Assembly: GCA_016931615.1 (NCBI GenBank)
Contig: JAFGEL010000065.1
Location: 61,718-125,717 of the forward strand
Source: Desulfuromonadales bacterium
Lineage (GTDB): Bacteria; Desulfobacterota; Desulfuromonadia; Desulfuromonadales; Geopsychrobacteraceae
DNA: 64,000 bases
Direction of reading: 5' to 3'
Shown: one piece after another, positions 18,288 through 27,548 of the stretch
How the letters are laid out: each line of letters begins with the position of its first letter
How positions within the stretch are numbered: the first letter of the stretch is position 1
Program-made: the position numbers and the translations under genes
The notes under the pieces: model-generated
The model's database searches: none
The model's input: only the letters and a program-made list of their open reading frames with translations
What the model was told of the DNA's origin: nothing

Positions 18288-18421
18288 ATCTTAAGATGGC
18301 TATTTATCAGAAGTGATAATATTTGCGAATCTGTTCTTTCAAAACATGATTCTATTTTTAAGTTGCTTAAAAGTTTAGATTGGTTTATACAATCTTTATT
18401 ATTGTTAGAAGGAAACCGAGC

Positions 18422-19099
18422 ATGTCTGTTGTTGATACGGTGATGTTGAAAATTGAGGAGTTGAATCTTTCTGTTGGTGATAGGCTGCCCTCAGAACGGA
18501 GTTTGGCTGAGTATTGCGATATCAGCCGCTCCAGCGTCAGAAATGCTTTGAAAGAGCTGCAGTCCAAGCGTGTTCTCAACGTCAAGCAGGGGAGCGGATA
18601 TTTTCTCTCTTCCGACTTTGCTTTGAAACAGGCTCTTGATAAGCAGGACACCGAATGGTCAATGACCAGAATTAGTCAGGTTTTTCAGGCGCGCATGCTG
18701 GTGGCTGCTCATGTGACGGCTATGGGATCTCAGCAGATGACGGCTGATGCGTTGCTTGACCTGGAAAACTGCCTGGTTGACCTTGGCAAGGCGGTGATCA
18801 ATGTTGATATCTCGGCCATGGAGATCCTGCACAACCGCTTCATCAATATTATCTTTGAAAGCAGTTCCAACCCTGAGTTTATTCGCATGCTGAATGAAGT
18901 CCGAATACCGACGCATTACGTCAGTAAGGTTTTGCAATTGGCGGAAGGGGATGAAAGAAACGCTTACTTTTCGGAGCACGTTAATTTATTTCAGGCGATT
19001 AAAAAGCGTGATCATGAGCTGGCTAAACAGATTTGTGTGCGGATGAGTGAGTACTTATCTGCCTTGTTTGAACGTTATTCGCAAATGATCTTTCAGTGA
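18422..19099 (+). CDS. FadR-type GntR family transcriptional regulator
   Basis: wHTH VGDRLPSERSLAEYCDISRSSVRNALKELQSKRVLNVKQGSGYFL plus all-helical FCD-like C-terminus; ATG at 422 after GAAGGAAA. Confidence 0.9.
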   Translation: MSVVDTVMLKIEELNLSVGDRLPSERSLAEYCDISRSSVRNALKELQSKRVLNVKQGSGYFLSSDFALKQALDKQDTEWSMTRISQVFQARMLVAAHVTAMGSQQMTADALLDLENCLVDLGKAVINVDISAMEILHNRFINIIFESSSNPEFIRMLNEVRIPTHYVSKVLQLAEGDERNAYFSEHVNLFQAIKKRDHELAKQICVRMSEYLSALFERYSQMIFQ

Positions 19100-19172
19100 T
19101 TTCAACGCCATCTTGAGTTGTTGGCACAACCTCTGAGAGAGGATTCATCAACCCCAAATGAAGGAGGAAGGA

Positions 19173-20237
19173 ATGGAAAGACGCAGTTTTCTTAAGGCAA
19201 TGGGGGCAACAGCTGCCGGTGTTGGTGCCGCGGCGACTATCGGGGCTCCAAGTAAGGCTTTTGCCCGTGGTAAGGAAGACATTGGTGAGTGCAAAAGTTT
19301 GAAGATCACCGTTCTGACCGAAACCAGCTGGTTCGATAATGATCAGTTCAAAAAGGACATCGTTGATTATGGCGGTGCCAGCAGTAACCAGTACGATACC
19401 CCCTGGGATCCGAAGAATGCCGGTGGCTACTCCACCCTGCTCGAAATTGAGCAATTGGATGGAACCGTCAATAAGCTGCTGCTCGATACCGGCTGGAGCA
19501 ACGAATGGATGGACTATGTCTATGATCGCCACGGCATTGACAAGATGATTGCCAGCAAAGAGATCGATACCATGGTCATCAGCCACTGGCATCTTGATCA
19601 CTTCTGGGGTATCGAGTCCACGCTGAAGCACAACGACAAGATCAAAATCTATGGACCGGAAACCATGTTTCCGGAAGATGAAAAACTGCTCTATGGTGGC
19701 AGACTGGAGGCCAAAGGTCAGCTGATATGTAAGAATGATGTTCCATTTAAAGGGGAACTGGTGAAGACTAACCCGAAGGAGTATTACAAACTCTATCCAG
19801 GCGTTGCCGTCAAGGAATTTGATGTGCCGATTCTGCTGCGGGTCCGTGGTGAAAACATCATTTACGTCAATGTTAAGGATAAGGGGATCGTCACGGTTAC
19901 CGGTTGCTGCCACCCCGGTCTGTTGACCCTTTACTCTACCGCCAGACGTGAGATCAAGGGTGGTGAAAATATTTATGGGTGTTACGGTGGCTTGCACATC
20001 TCCCTGTTCGAAAACTGGGATCCCAAGATGGACGATATCATCAAGGGCGCCAAGGCCTTCAACCCGAAGAAGATGGGTTGTAATCACTGCACCGGTTGGG
20101 TCTGGGCTGAAAACGCCGCCAAGGCAGGGCTGCCGATCGTCAAGGGAACGGATACCTTTAAGACCTACCCGAGACAATCTGCCGTGGCCAAGGATAACAA
20201 CGTGTTCCTGACCAACGGAGACACGGTCGTCTTCTGA
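19173..20237 (+). CDS. Tat-exported MBL-fold metallo-hydrolase (COG1237-like)
   Basis: Tat signal MERRSFLKAMGATAAG; metal motif SHWHLDHFWG; VTGCCHPGLL; GCNHCTGW near C-terminus. Confidence 0.85.
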   Translation: MERRSFLKAMGATAAGVGAAATIGAPSKAFARGKEDIGECKSLKITVLTETSWFDNDQFKKDIVDYGGASSNQYDTPWDPKNAGGYSTLLEIEQLDGTVNKLLLDTGWSNEWMDYVYDRHGIDKMIASKEIDTMVISHWHLDHFWGIESTLKHNDKIKIYGPETMFPEDEKLLYGGRLEAKGQLICKNDVPFKGELVKTNPKEYYKLYPGVAVKEFDVPILLRVRGENIIYVNVKDKGIVTVTGCCHPGLLTLYSTARREIKGGENIYGCYGGLHISLFENWDPKMDDIIKGAKAFNPKKMGCNHCTGWVWAENAAKAGLPIVKGTDTFKTYPRQSAVAKDNNVFLTNGDTVVF

Positions 20238-20249
20238 TTTTATCTGCAT

Positions 20250-20286
20250 GGGTGCAGCATCAGTAATGCTGCACCCTTATTTGTTT
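20250..20286 (+). terminator. intra-operon hairpin/terminator
   Basis: GGGTGCAGCAT-cagta-ATGCTGCACCC perfect 11-bp stem then TTATTTGTTTG. Confidence 0.65.
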
Positions 20287-20305
20287 GATCTTGAGAGGTT
20301 ACGAA

Positions 20306-21499
20306 ATGACTACAACAAAAAATAATTACCTCTTCGGCCTGATTGCGTTTGTCGTCATGATCGTGGTTAATTTTGGCCTGTGGCGTTTGTTTTTTGCCCC
20401 GAGTAACGGCGTGTTCAAGCTGTTTACGCCCATGTATGGTTTGTCGTTGGCCGCTTTCTACTTTTATGCTGTGATCCTGGTGGCTGATGTGTTCGGGTGG
20501 AAGAATGACACGGGGAATGTGGCAAAGGGTATTGCGCCATTGATTACTTCCGGCGTGGTTTTTCTGGTGCTCTATTATGTGTTTTTCTGGAATATTCTCG
20601 GCACTTACGGAATTACTTATTTCAGTCCGCAGGCCCAGATCGCAACCGGCGGAACCGGCCTGGAAATCTGGAATGCCCGGGAAAACTCATCTCTGGCGAT
20701 TCTGTTCGTTGTCACCGCATTGATCTGGGTGACCATGATCTGGAATGTCGGTTTCGGTGATTCTCCCTGGGATGGCCTGAAGAAATCCACCGTCGGTTTC
20801 AGTAAATTTTTTGCCACCGCGTTTATCAGTATTATTTTTTACGCGATCTTTTTCCATCCGAATATCACCGCGCTCTTCCTGCCCAAGCAGATCTTTGCCG
20901 GTGTATTGCCATGGTGGGAGGGGATGGCGATGACCGCCAGTTCTTTCTATCATCTCGGCTGGATGTTTGCCGGTCTGTTCGTCATCATGTTCCTCAATGA
21001 CTGTGTTGACGGTTTTCCTTTCAATCTCTTCCGCAATGAAGAGCGAAGCGGTTCCTGGATCGGTGCGATTGTCGCTCTGGTAGTTTCCGTGGTCGGTGGC
21101 TATATTCTCATGTATATCGCCGAGGCGGTCATGTCCTATTACTGGTTTGAGCCGTTCACCGGCGGGAACTACACCGATGATCCACGTTTCCGTCATGTAC
21201 ATACCGCCGAAATAGCAGCGTTCTTCATGCTGGCTTTGATGATTGTCAAAGTGTTTTTCAATAACGTTTTCCAGCCTGCCAACCGCTGGTTGGCGGCGAT
21301 TGTCAGGCTCGTAGTTGTCAGTGCCGTCGGGATGTTGATCTATTTCTTTTACTATTCCGAGACGTTGGGGCCGAAGTTTGTTGATCGTGTTCCGGGAATC
21401 GGTAATCTCGACGATACCTCGCTGTGCTGGACGATCATGTCGATGGCGATCATCCTGGCGTATGATAAATTTTTTAACGCTTTTCCGATTCGTAAGTAA
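20306..21499 (+). CDS. polytopic membrane protein of unknown function
   Basis: Many hydrophobic segments across about 397 aa; no family recognised by eye; start MTTTKNNYLFG. Confidence 0.7.
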   Translation: MTTTKNNYLFGLIAFVVMIVVNFGLWRLFFAPSNGVFKLFTPMYGLSLAAFYFYAVILVADVFGWKNDTGNVAKGIAPLITSGVVFLVLYYVFFWNILGTYGITYFSPQAQIATGGTGLEIWNARENSSLAILFVVTALIWVTMIWNVGFGDSPWDGLKKSTVGFSKFFATAFISIIFYAIFFHPNITALFLPKQIFAGVLPWWEGMAMTASSFYHLGWMFAGLFVIMFLNDCVDGFPFNLFRNEERSGSWIGAIVALVVSVVGGYILMYIAEAVMSYYWFEPFTGGNYTDDPRFRHVHTAEIAAFFMLALMIVKVFFNNVFQPANRWLAAIVRLVVVSAVGMLIYFFYYSETLGPKFVDRVPGIGNLDDTSLCWTIMSMAIILAYDKFFNAFPIRK

Positions 21500-21501
21500 C
21501 C

Positions 21502-21798
21502 ATGAAAAGGCGTGAATTTTTCAGAGAAGCCTTTGAAGAGTCGATTCGGGCCGCTCAGAAAAGTTTTTTGACCCTGCAGGAGACCTTTACCGAGGTGAAT
21601 ACCTCTGTTCAGGATGCCATGGATGGTTCAACGCCCGGAAAGGGAGATTTTTTTGACTCCTATGAAATGAGTTATTCCCTGACTCTGGCCTACCCGCGTG
21701 AATTTTTCGAGCAGATGGCCAGAGAACAGGGGATGCCCTATGAAGATGTTGAAACCATTACGTTGGCGGCTGAATTACACAGAAGGGGAGTGATATGA
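21502..21798 (+). CDS. small hypothetical protein (98 aa)
   Basis: Starts MKRREFFREAFEESIRAAQ; 2 nt after upstream stop and overlapping the next gene (ATGA). Confidence 0.6.
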   Translation: MKRREFFREAFEESIRAAQKSFLTLQETFTEVNTSVQDAMDGSTPGKGDFFDSYEMSYSLTLAYPREFFEQMAREQGMPYEDVETITLAAELHRRGVI

Positions 21799-22523
21799 GA
21801 GGGCTTGATGCCTATCACGCGACAAGAAATCTGATTGAGAGTTCATTCAGCCATCTCACCTGGTATGAGGATGTATGTACCACTTGTGGTTTTAAAGGGA
21901 TCAGCCAGATATGGAAAGTGGATCCGGCCTGGTATTTCTGGATGAATCAGGTTGCGGGGGCTTTTCTGCTGCGTCTGCATGCCGATGAAGCTGTCGGTGA
22001 AAATCAGTACGTCAGCTTGTCTCTGCATTATTTTCCTGCAGCGGATGAGACTCTTTACCAGGCTCTGAGTGCCGGGGAAAAGTGGCTCCTCAGCGATGAG
22101 CAGGTGTTTGATCGGCAGACCAATACCCCGAAGTTTGAGTCCTACGAGCAGTTTGTTTCATTATTTGTCGTTGCTGAAATCGGGTTGATTATTGATCCGG
22201 ATAACCAGCTCAAGGTCCTGCTTTTCAGTGCGGAACTGCCCTCGGAGCATCCGGCCAGGGCTTTTCTTGACCTGTTGGTGACTGCGTTGAACTTTCAATC
22301 CAAGCTTCATCACCAGCGCGTTCTTTCTCTTCAGGATGGGGGGGTTAGAACCCTGATGCTTGATTACTCGACCCCGGTTTTTGAAAATTTTCTCAGTGAA
22401 TTTCATCTGAATGCCGAACAGTTGGAGGATGTCTCTTCACAGGAAAACTTTGCCGAATGGAAGCAGGTTGCGCATCTGGACGCCGTATGCACTATGAGCG
22501 GGGCCTGCAGCTGTCATCACTAA
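21795..22523 (+). CDS. hypothetical protein with N-terminal CTTCG and C-terminal CTMSGACSCHH
   Basis: Overlapping start with upstream gene; Cys/His-rich ends. Confidence 0.6.
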   Translation: MRGLDAYHATRNLIESSFSHLTWYEDVCTTCGFKGISQIWKVDPAWYFWMNQVAGAFLLRLHADEAVGENQYVSLSLHYFPAADETLYQALSAGEKWLLSDEQVFDRQTNTPKFESYEQFVSLFVVAEIGLIIDPDNQLKVLLFSAELPSEHPARAFLDLLVTALNFQSKLHHQRVLSLQDGGVRTLMLDYSTPVFENFLSEFHLNAEQLEDVSSQENFAEWKQVAHLDAVCTMSGACSCHH

Positions 22524-22540
22524 TTCTCAAGGGAGGAAAC

Positions 22541-22837
22541 ATGAAAAAAGTATTTATTCTGGTGCTTATCGTTTTGGCCTTTTGCGTTTCCGGTGTTTCC
22601 GCGATGGACGCGAAAGGGCTGATGGAGAGCTACGCGCTGCACAACCAGCATTGTCTGGCCTGTCACGATTCGGTTGCCGATCCGGAAAAACCCGGCTTTA
22701 CCCAGGATACCTGGTTCCTGATTCTCAACATTATGCATGACAAGTACGGGATGGAGAGTCTGTCGGTGGAGGATAAAGGCAAGTTGACCGATTATCTCTA
22801 CACGATTCGCAAGGGGATTGAGCGTGAAGCGGGTTAA
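22541..22837 (+). CDS. monoheme c-type cytochrome, periplasmic
   Basis: Signal peptide MKKVFILVLIVLAFCVSGVSAM; heme motif CLACH. Confidence 0.8.
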   Translation: MKKVFILVLIVLAFCVSGVSAMDAKGLMESYALHNQHCLACHDSVADPEKPGFTQDTWFLILNIMHDKYGMESLSVEDKGKLTDYLYTIRKGIEREAG

Positions 22838-22870
22838 TTGAAGACCAGTTACGATCATTGATGTGTATTG

Positions 22871-22900
22871 AAATAGCCTGCCTCGTTGCAGGCTATTTTT
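22871..22900. terminator. bidirectional terminator between convergent operons
   Basis: AAATAGCCTGC-ctcgtt-GCAGGCTATTT with flanking A/T tracts. Confidence 0.85.
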
Positions 22901-22904
22901 TGAC

Positions 22905-23645
22905 TTACAGAATGCCGTCAAGATAGTCGGCAATATTCGTTCGAATCGGCATGAAATAGAGGTTGCCGTTACAGCTTGTGGCAAAATCGAGCGCTTGTTC
23001 GGCAAAGCGGCGGTTCCATTCCAGGGTTGGAACAAAATCCGGAGGAAAGACGGCATTGTTTTTATTTTCCCAATAATTGCGACTGTTCTCTGTCAGGACG
23101 GGGGAAACTCCCCAGTAGATGGTGAAATCCTGAAGAAACCCCTGGTAAATGTCCATCAGCCTCAAGTCGAAAAAGGGCTGAGTGAAAAATGCTTCAGCCC
23201 CGGCATCGCGCTTGGCCAGAACATAGTCGATCTCTTCCTTGATGCCGCTGCGATACGGATCCATACCGGCAAAAATTTTTAAGTGCGGCAGTTCCCGTTT
23301 AAGCCGTCGGATCATTTCGAGACAACTGGTCCGATAACATTTATGACTCATATCCTGTGGGGGATCACCGGTAATTACCAGGACCGCTTCCACTTCCTTG
23401 CGGGAAATTTCTGCGATGATATGGAGAGGCGCGTCCGGGTTGAAGTCGATTGCCCGCAGGTGGGGGATGGTTTTGGGAAAATATTCCCCGGCGATACGGC
23501 ATCCATCCCAACTGTGCAGATCAAACCGCAGAATATCAGGTATGTTGATTCTTTGAACCGCTGGAAAACGTTGACGCACCAGTTCGAGTTCTCTGCGCAG
23601 GGAGGTTTCGCTTCTTGGAACAAGTTCTATTGATATCTCAGTCAT
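22905..23645 (-). CDS. metF: methylenetetrahydrofolate reductase
   Basis: ISIELVPR N-terminus, LVITGDPP, GAEAFFTQPFFD. Confidence 0.82.
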   Translation of the reverse strand: MTEISIELVPRSETSLRRELELVRQRFPAVQRINIPDILRFDLHSWDGCRIAGEYFPKTIPHLRAIDFNPDAPLHIIAEISRKEVEAVLVITGDPPQDMSHKCYRTSCLEMIRRLKRELPHLKIFAGMDPYRSGIKEEIDYVLAKRDAGAEAFFTQPFFDLRLMDIYQGFLQDFTIYWGVSPVLTENSRNYWENKNNAVFPPDFVPTLEWNRRFAEQALDFATSCNGNLYFMPIRTNIADYLDGIL

Positions 23646-23652
23646 TTATAAC

Positions 23653-24216
23653 TCATAAATAAGAATCAGGATAAGATTTTTCAGAGATGATCTGACCGCT
23701 GAAAATATAAATTTCTGCGTCAGGAGCCTGCCAGGCATCGGTCGGCAGCCCGGCCTTCAGACAGGTTTGTTGTAAAAAGGTCAACTTGTCCCAACCCTGT
23801 TCCGTCGCCACCTGTGGCAGCAGCACCCCGCGACGGAAGCCTTTCTCGATATAGATTCCATGACGGCCGATTTCGATCTGGTCTGTGTCGAGGATTTTTT
23901 CAAGCGGGGAGAGTACGGTTATCTCAAGGCTGAAATCTTTCAGATCTTCAGCTGTCATCGGTGCGAAGCGCGGATCCTGAGTGGCCGACGCGACAGCTAT
24001 CTGAGCGACTTCGCGGTACAAAGGCTGCTGAGATTGAAAATTGCCGATACAACCGCGCAGACGACCATGCTGTTTGATGGTTACAAAGCAGCCGGAGCGT
24101 TCATTCAAGGCTTTTTCTTCCCGCGGAGCTGGTGCATAATCGCCATTATTGACGCCATGAACGATTGCGTCACGGGCTATTTCAAGCAGAATTGAGGCAT
24201 CGCTGGAAGAAAGCAT
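23653..24216 (-). CDS. AMMECR1 family protein
   Basis: GCFVTIKQHGRLRGCIGNF; DPRFAPMTAEDL; IYIEKGFRRGVLLPQVA. Confidence 0.88.
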   Translation of the reverse strand: MLSSSDASILLEIARDAIVHGVNNGDYAPAPREEKALNERSGCFVTIKQHGRLRGCIGNFQSQQPLYREVAQIAVASATQDPRFAPMTAEDLKDFSLEITVLSPLEKILDTDQIEIGRHGIYIEKGFRRGVLLPQVATEQGWDKLTFLQQTCLKAGLPTDAWQAPDAEIYIFSGQIISEKSYPDSYL

Positions 24217-24326
24217 TGCGGGATTCCCATACCGGTGGATTGTTGTCAGCGGACACTGTCTTCCTTTATAGTTGCTGAGTTGATCTTTCGCAACTGTTTT
24301 AACTTTTTCCGTTCTGGAGGTTTATA

Positions 24327-25619
24327 GTGAAAAGCCTGACAGTTCTGGTGGCGATCCTCGTCGGGGTATTGATCTCCGGTTGTGCCGTCAACCCGGTGAC
24401 CGGAAAAAATGAACTGGCATTGATGAATGTGTCGGTTGAACAGGAAATTCAACTGGGCGGTCAGGCCTATACTCAGGCGCTTCAGAAAATGGGTGGCGAG
24501 TATCCCGACCCTGTGCTGGGCAACTATGTCGAGCGGGTTGGCCAGAGAGTGGCGCGCGTCAGTCACCGTCCTGAGCTGAAATATCAGTTCAAAGTCGTCA
24601 ACGATTCATCACCCAACGCCTTTGCCCTGCCGGGAGGCTACATCGCCATTACCCGGGGGCTGTTGATCACCATGGAAAACGAAGCTCAGTTGGCTGCGGT
24701 TCTTGCTCACGAGGTCGGTCATGTGACTGCTCGTCACAGTGTACAGGAGCTGCAACGCAGTTCGCTGATCGGTACTACGGTGGGGCTGTTGAGCGCCCTT
24801 GCGGGTGGAACCGGTTATGGTGAACTGCTGACCCAGGTCGGTGGCTTAACCGCTGATCTTTTAAGTAAAAGCTACAGTCGCGACCAGGAATACGAAGCGG
24901 ACAGCTTAAGCGTCGATTATCTGATCAGGGCCGGTTATTCTGCGCAGGGGGCTGTTCAGCTGCAGAATATTTTTATAACGAAATTTGAAAACGGGAACAA
25001 TGCCGACTGGCTCAATAACATGTTCAGGACCCACCCCTTTTCGCGCGATCGTCTGGCCGCTATTCAGAACCGGATTGCGACCCGCTATGCCGGTAACCGC
25101 AACAGTTTCGGCTTGGATGCAGTCGACTACCGGAACAATCTGGGAAACCTGAATGATACTGTCGCGGCATATGAACTTTATGATCGTGCTCAGGAGGCTG
25201 AAGTCAATGGGCAACTTGATGCAGCGATCGAGCTTTACCATAAGGCGATGCAGAGCGCTCCGGATCATGGCCTGCTGTTAACCAGTTTAGGAATGGCTTA
25301 TCTGCGCAAGGAAGATAAGGTGCCGGCACGCCGCTATCTGCTGAAAGCGGTTAACGCCGATTCCGGTTATTTCAAGTCGCGCATGGGGCTGGGTTATATC
25401 TATCTGGAGAATCACCAGGCTGCCGAGGCCGCGGAGCAACTGGAAACATCGATCAAGTTGTTGCCGACCGTCGAGGGGACTTATCTTCTGGCTGAGGCGG
25501 AAGAACAGCAGGGGCATCTGCCCAGAGCACGAGATCTCTATCAAACCGTTGTGCAGGCGGATCGGGATGGCAAGCTCGGTCAATCAGCTGCCGTCCGCCT
25601 GAGGAGTATGTCCAAATGA
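24327..25619 (+). CDS. M48 family metallopeptidase with TPR-like repeats, lipoprotein
   Basis: Lipobox ISGCAVNPVTGK; HEVGHVTARHS; C-terminal TPR-like repeats. Confidence 0.9.
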   Translation: MKSLTVLVAILVGVLISGCAVNPVTGKNELALMNVSVEQEIQLGGQAYTQALQKMGGEYPDPVLGNYVERVGQRVARVSHRPELKYQFKVVNDSSPNAFALPGGYIAITRGLLITMENEAQLAAVLAHEVGHVTARHSVQELQRSSLIGTTVGLLSALAGGTGYGELLTQVGGLTADLLSKSYSRDQEYEADSLSVDYLIRAGYSAQGAVQLQNIFITKFENGNNADWLNNMFRTHPFSRDRLAAIQNRIATRYAGNRNSFGLDAVDYRNNLGNLNDTVAAYELYDRAQEAEVNGQLDAAIELYHKAMQSAPDHGLLLTSLGMAYLRKEDKVPARRYLLKAVNADSGYFKSRMGLGYIYLENHQAAEAAEQLETSIKLLPTVEGTYLLAEAEEQQGHLPRARDLYQTVVQADRDGKLGQSAAVRLRSMSK

Positions 25620-26119
25620 ATGACAGATTGAGTTGGCAGCTGAAAGATACAGAAGTTCTGCTCTGGCAGGGTCGTCCGGCACCGCGCTGTTATACCTTTC
25701 GGCACTGGTTGCAGGCAGCGCTCGGGACGCTCATCTTTTTGGCCAGCAGCTTCTGGTTGATGGTGGGTATGCAGCTGATCAAAGACCGGAATTATTCCTG
25801 GTGGCTGCTGGTTGTTCCGCTGATTCTGGTTGCCGGATCTTTTCTGGTGGGTCCCGGACAGTTGATTTTGGCGCGGTTGAAATGGGAAAAAATCTATTAT
25901 GCGTTAACTGATCAGCGGCTCCTGGTGCGTCAAGGTGGGTTTGGAAACAAAACCTCAAGTTATGAGATGACCGACTACAGACATTATAAATCGAAACCCT
26001 ATGGTCGGCAGCTGCTCAGCATTAAACTTTTTTTCCATCAGAAAACTCCCGTTGTGCTTGAATGTCTCGAACATCCGGCTGCTCTTATGCGGCTTCTGGA
26101 TGACGTCAATCCTTCCTGA
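25616..26119 (+). CDS. PH-domain-like membrane protein
   Basis: Two TM segments then YYALTDQRLLVRQGGFG (bacterial PH-like). Confidence 0.6.
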   Translation: MNDRLSWQLKDTEVLLWQGRPAPRCYTFRHWLQAALGTLIFLASSFWLMVGMQLIKDRNYSWWLLVVPLILVAGSFLVGPGQLILARLKWEKIYYALTDQRLLVRQGGFGNKTSSYEMTDYRHYKSKPYGRQLLSIKLFFHQKTPVVLECLEHPAALMRLLDDVNPS

Positions 26120-26203
26120 ATGGGGCGGCAACTATTGACTTGCTGCTTTTCGCGCCGGTATGATGCGCAACTTTCCCGTAAACCTGGACATGGTGTTTGA
26201 ATA

Positions 26204-27532
26204 ATGAAAAAAGCTTTTTATCTGGAAACCTTCGGCTGCCAGATGAATGTTGTCGATTCCGAGCAGATCGTCGATCTGCTCCACCAGATCGGTTATGCCC
26301 AGGTCCCATCGGCTGAGCTGGCTGATCTGGTGCTGCTGAATACCTGTTCAGTTCGCGATAAAGCCGAACGCAAAGTTTATGGTCATCTCGGCCGCTTCAA
26401 GCCGATCAAGGATCTGCGACCTGAACTGATTATCGCTGTCGGAGGTTGCGTTGCTCAGCAGGAAGGGGAGAGGATGCTTGACAAAGTCCCCTACCTTGAC
26501 CTGGTTTTCGGAACCCATAATATTCATCGTCTGCCGGAGCTGGTCCAGCAGGTTGAAGAGCGGCGCAGACGGGGAGTAGAAACTGATTTTCTCGACCGAG
26601 AGACCCGTTTGAACCTGTTCCCTGAACGAACTCAGCGGGATTCGGTCACCCGTTTTGTAACGGTTATGCAGGGCTGCGATAACTTCTGTTCCTACTGCAT
26701 TGTTCCTCATGTTCGTGGTCGTGAAATCAGTCGGCCAAGCGCGGATATTATTGCTGAAGTTCGGCATCTCGTCGCCCATGGCGCCCGCGAAGTGACCCTG
26801 TTGGGACAGAATGTCAATTCCTACGGCATCAGAGATCACGGGGAGTTGTCCTTTGCCCAACTTCTTGAGCAGGTCAATGCCATTGATGGGTTGCAGCGCC
26901 TGCGTTTTGCAACCTCACACCCCAAAGATCTGACCGATGAACTGATCAGTTGTTTCGGGCGTCTTGACAAACTCTGTAAGCATATCCACCTGCCGATGCA
27001 AAGTGGTTCGGATCGTATTCTCAGGTTGATGAACCGCGGCTATAGCGCCGGGGATTATCTGGGAAAAGTTGAGCAGCTGAAAAAAAACTGCCCGGAAATT
27101 CTTTTTACCACCGATATTATCGTCGGGTTTCCCGGCGAGACGGAAGACGACTTTCAGGCGACCCTCGACCTGGTCGAACAGGTCGGTTATGCTGATGCCT
27201 ACACGTTTCTTTATTCCCCCCGAATTGAGACGGCTGCGGCAAGAATGCCGGATGATCAACCCCCTCATCAGAAACAGCAACGCTTCGATCGTCTGCTTGA
27301 ACTTCAGCGCCGGATCAGTGCGGATATCTGGAAGAAAGACGCCGAGCAGGTTCTTCCGGTTCTGGTCGAAGGAGTAAGCAAGCAGGGGCAGGGACAGCTC
27401 TTTGGCCGTACTGATTGGAACCGGATTGTCAATTTTAACGGCACAGCGGAGCTTATCGGCTCAATTGTTCCCGTTCGCATTGTCAAGGTCTTTAGAAATT
27501 CTCATCTTGGCGAACTCGCGGCGCCGCAATAA
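26204..27532 (+). CDS. miaB: tRNA-2-methylthio-N6-dimethylallyladenosine synthase
   Basis: ETFGCQMNVVDSE; radical SAM CDNFCSYCIVPHVRGRE; SGSDRILRLMNRGY. Confidence 0.95.
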   Translation: MKKAFYLETFGCQMNVVDSEQIVDLLHQIGYAQVPSAELADLVLLNTCSVRDKAERKVYGHLGRFKPIKDLRPELIIAVGGCVAQQEGERMLDKVPYLDLVFGTHNIHRLPELVQQVEERRRRGVETDFLDRETRLNLFPERTQRDSVTRFVTVMQGCDNFCSYCIVPHVRGREISRPSADIIAEVRHLVAHGAREVTLLGQNVNSYGIRDHGELSFAQLLEQVNAIDGLQRLRFATSHPKDLTDELISCFGRLDKLCKHIHLPMQSGSDRILRLMNRGYSAGDYLGKVEQLKKNCPEILFTTDIIVGFPGETEDDFQATLDLVEQVGYADAYTFLYSPRIETAAARMPDDQPPHQKQQRFDRLLELQRRISADIWKKDAEQVLPVLVEGVSKQGQGQLFGRTDWNRIVNFNGTAELIGSIVPVRIVKVFRNSHLGELAAPQ

Positions 27533-27548
27533 GATCGGAGGACGATCA

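Noticed and set aside
18304-18319. TTATCA-gaag-TGATAA as an FNR box
   Set aside because: Spacing is right but the core TTGAT/ATCAA is not matched, so it is kept only as an unassigned dyad.
19023-20249. 408-aa minus-strand ORF covering the MBL hydrolase gene
   Set aside because: Shadow ORF antisense to a well-supported Tat/MBL gene; translation has no recognisable domain.
27402-27548. N-terminal extension of the PHP-domain ORF
   Set aside because: Overlaps miaB out of frame; a good ribosome-binding site and MIDLHTHTFFSDGE start exist at 27549.
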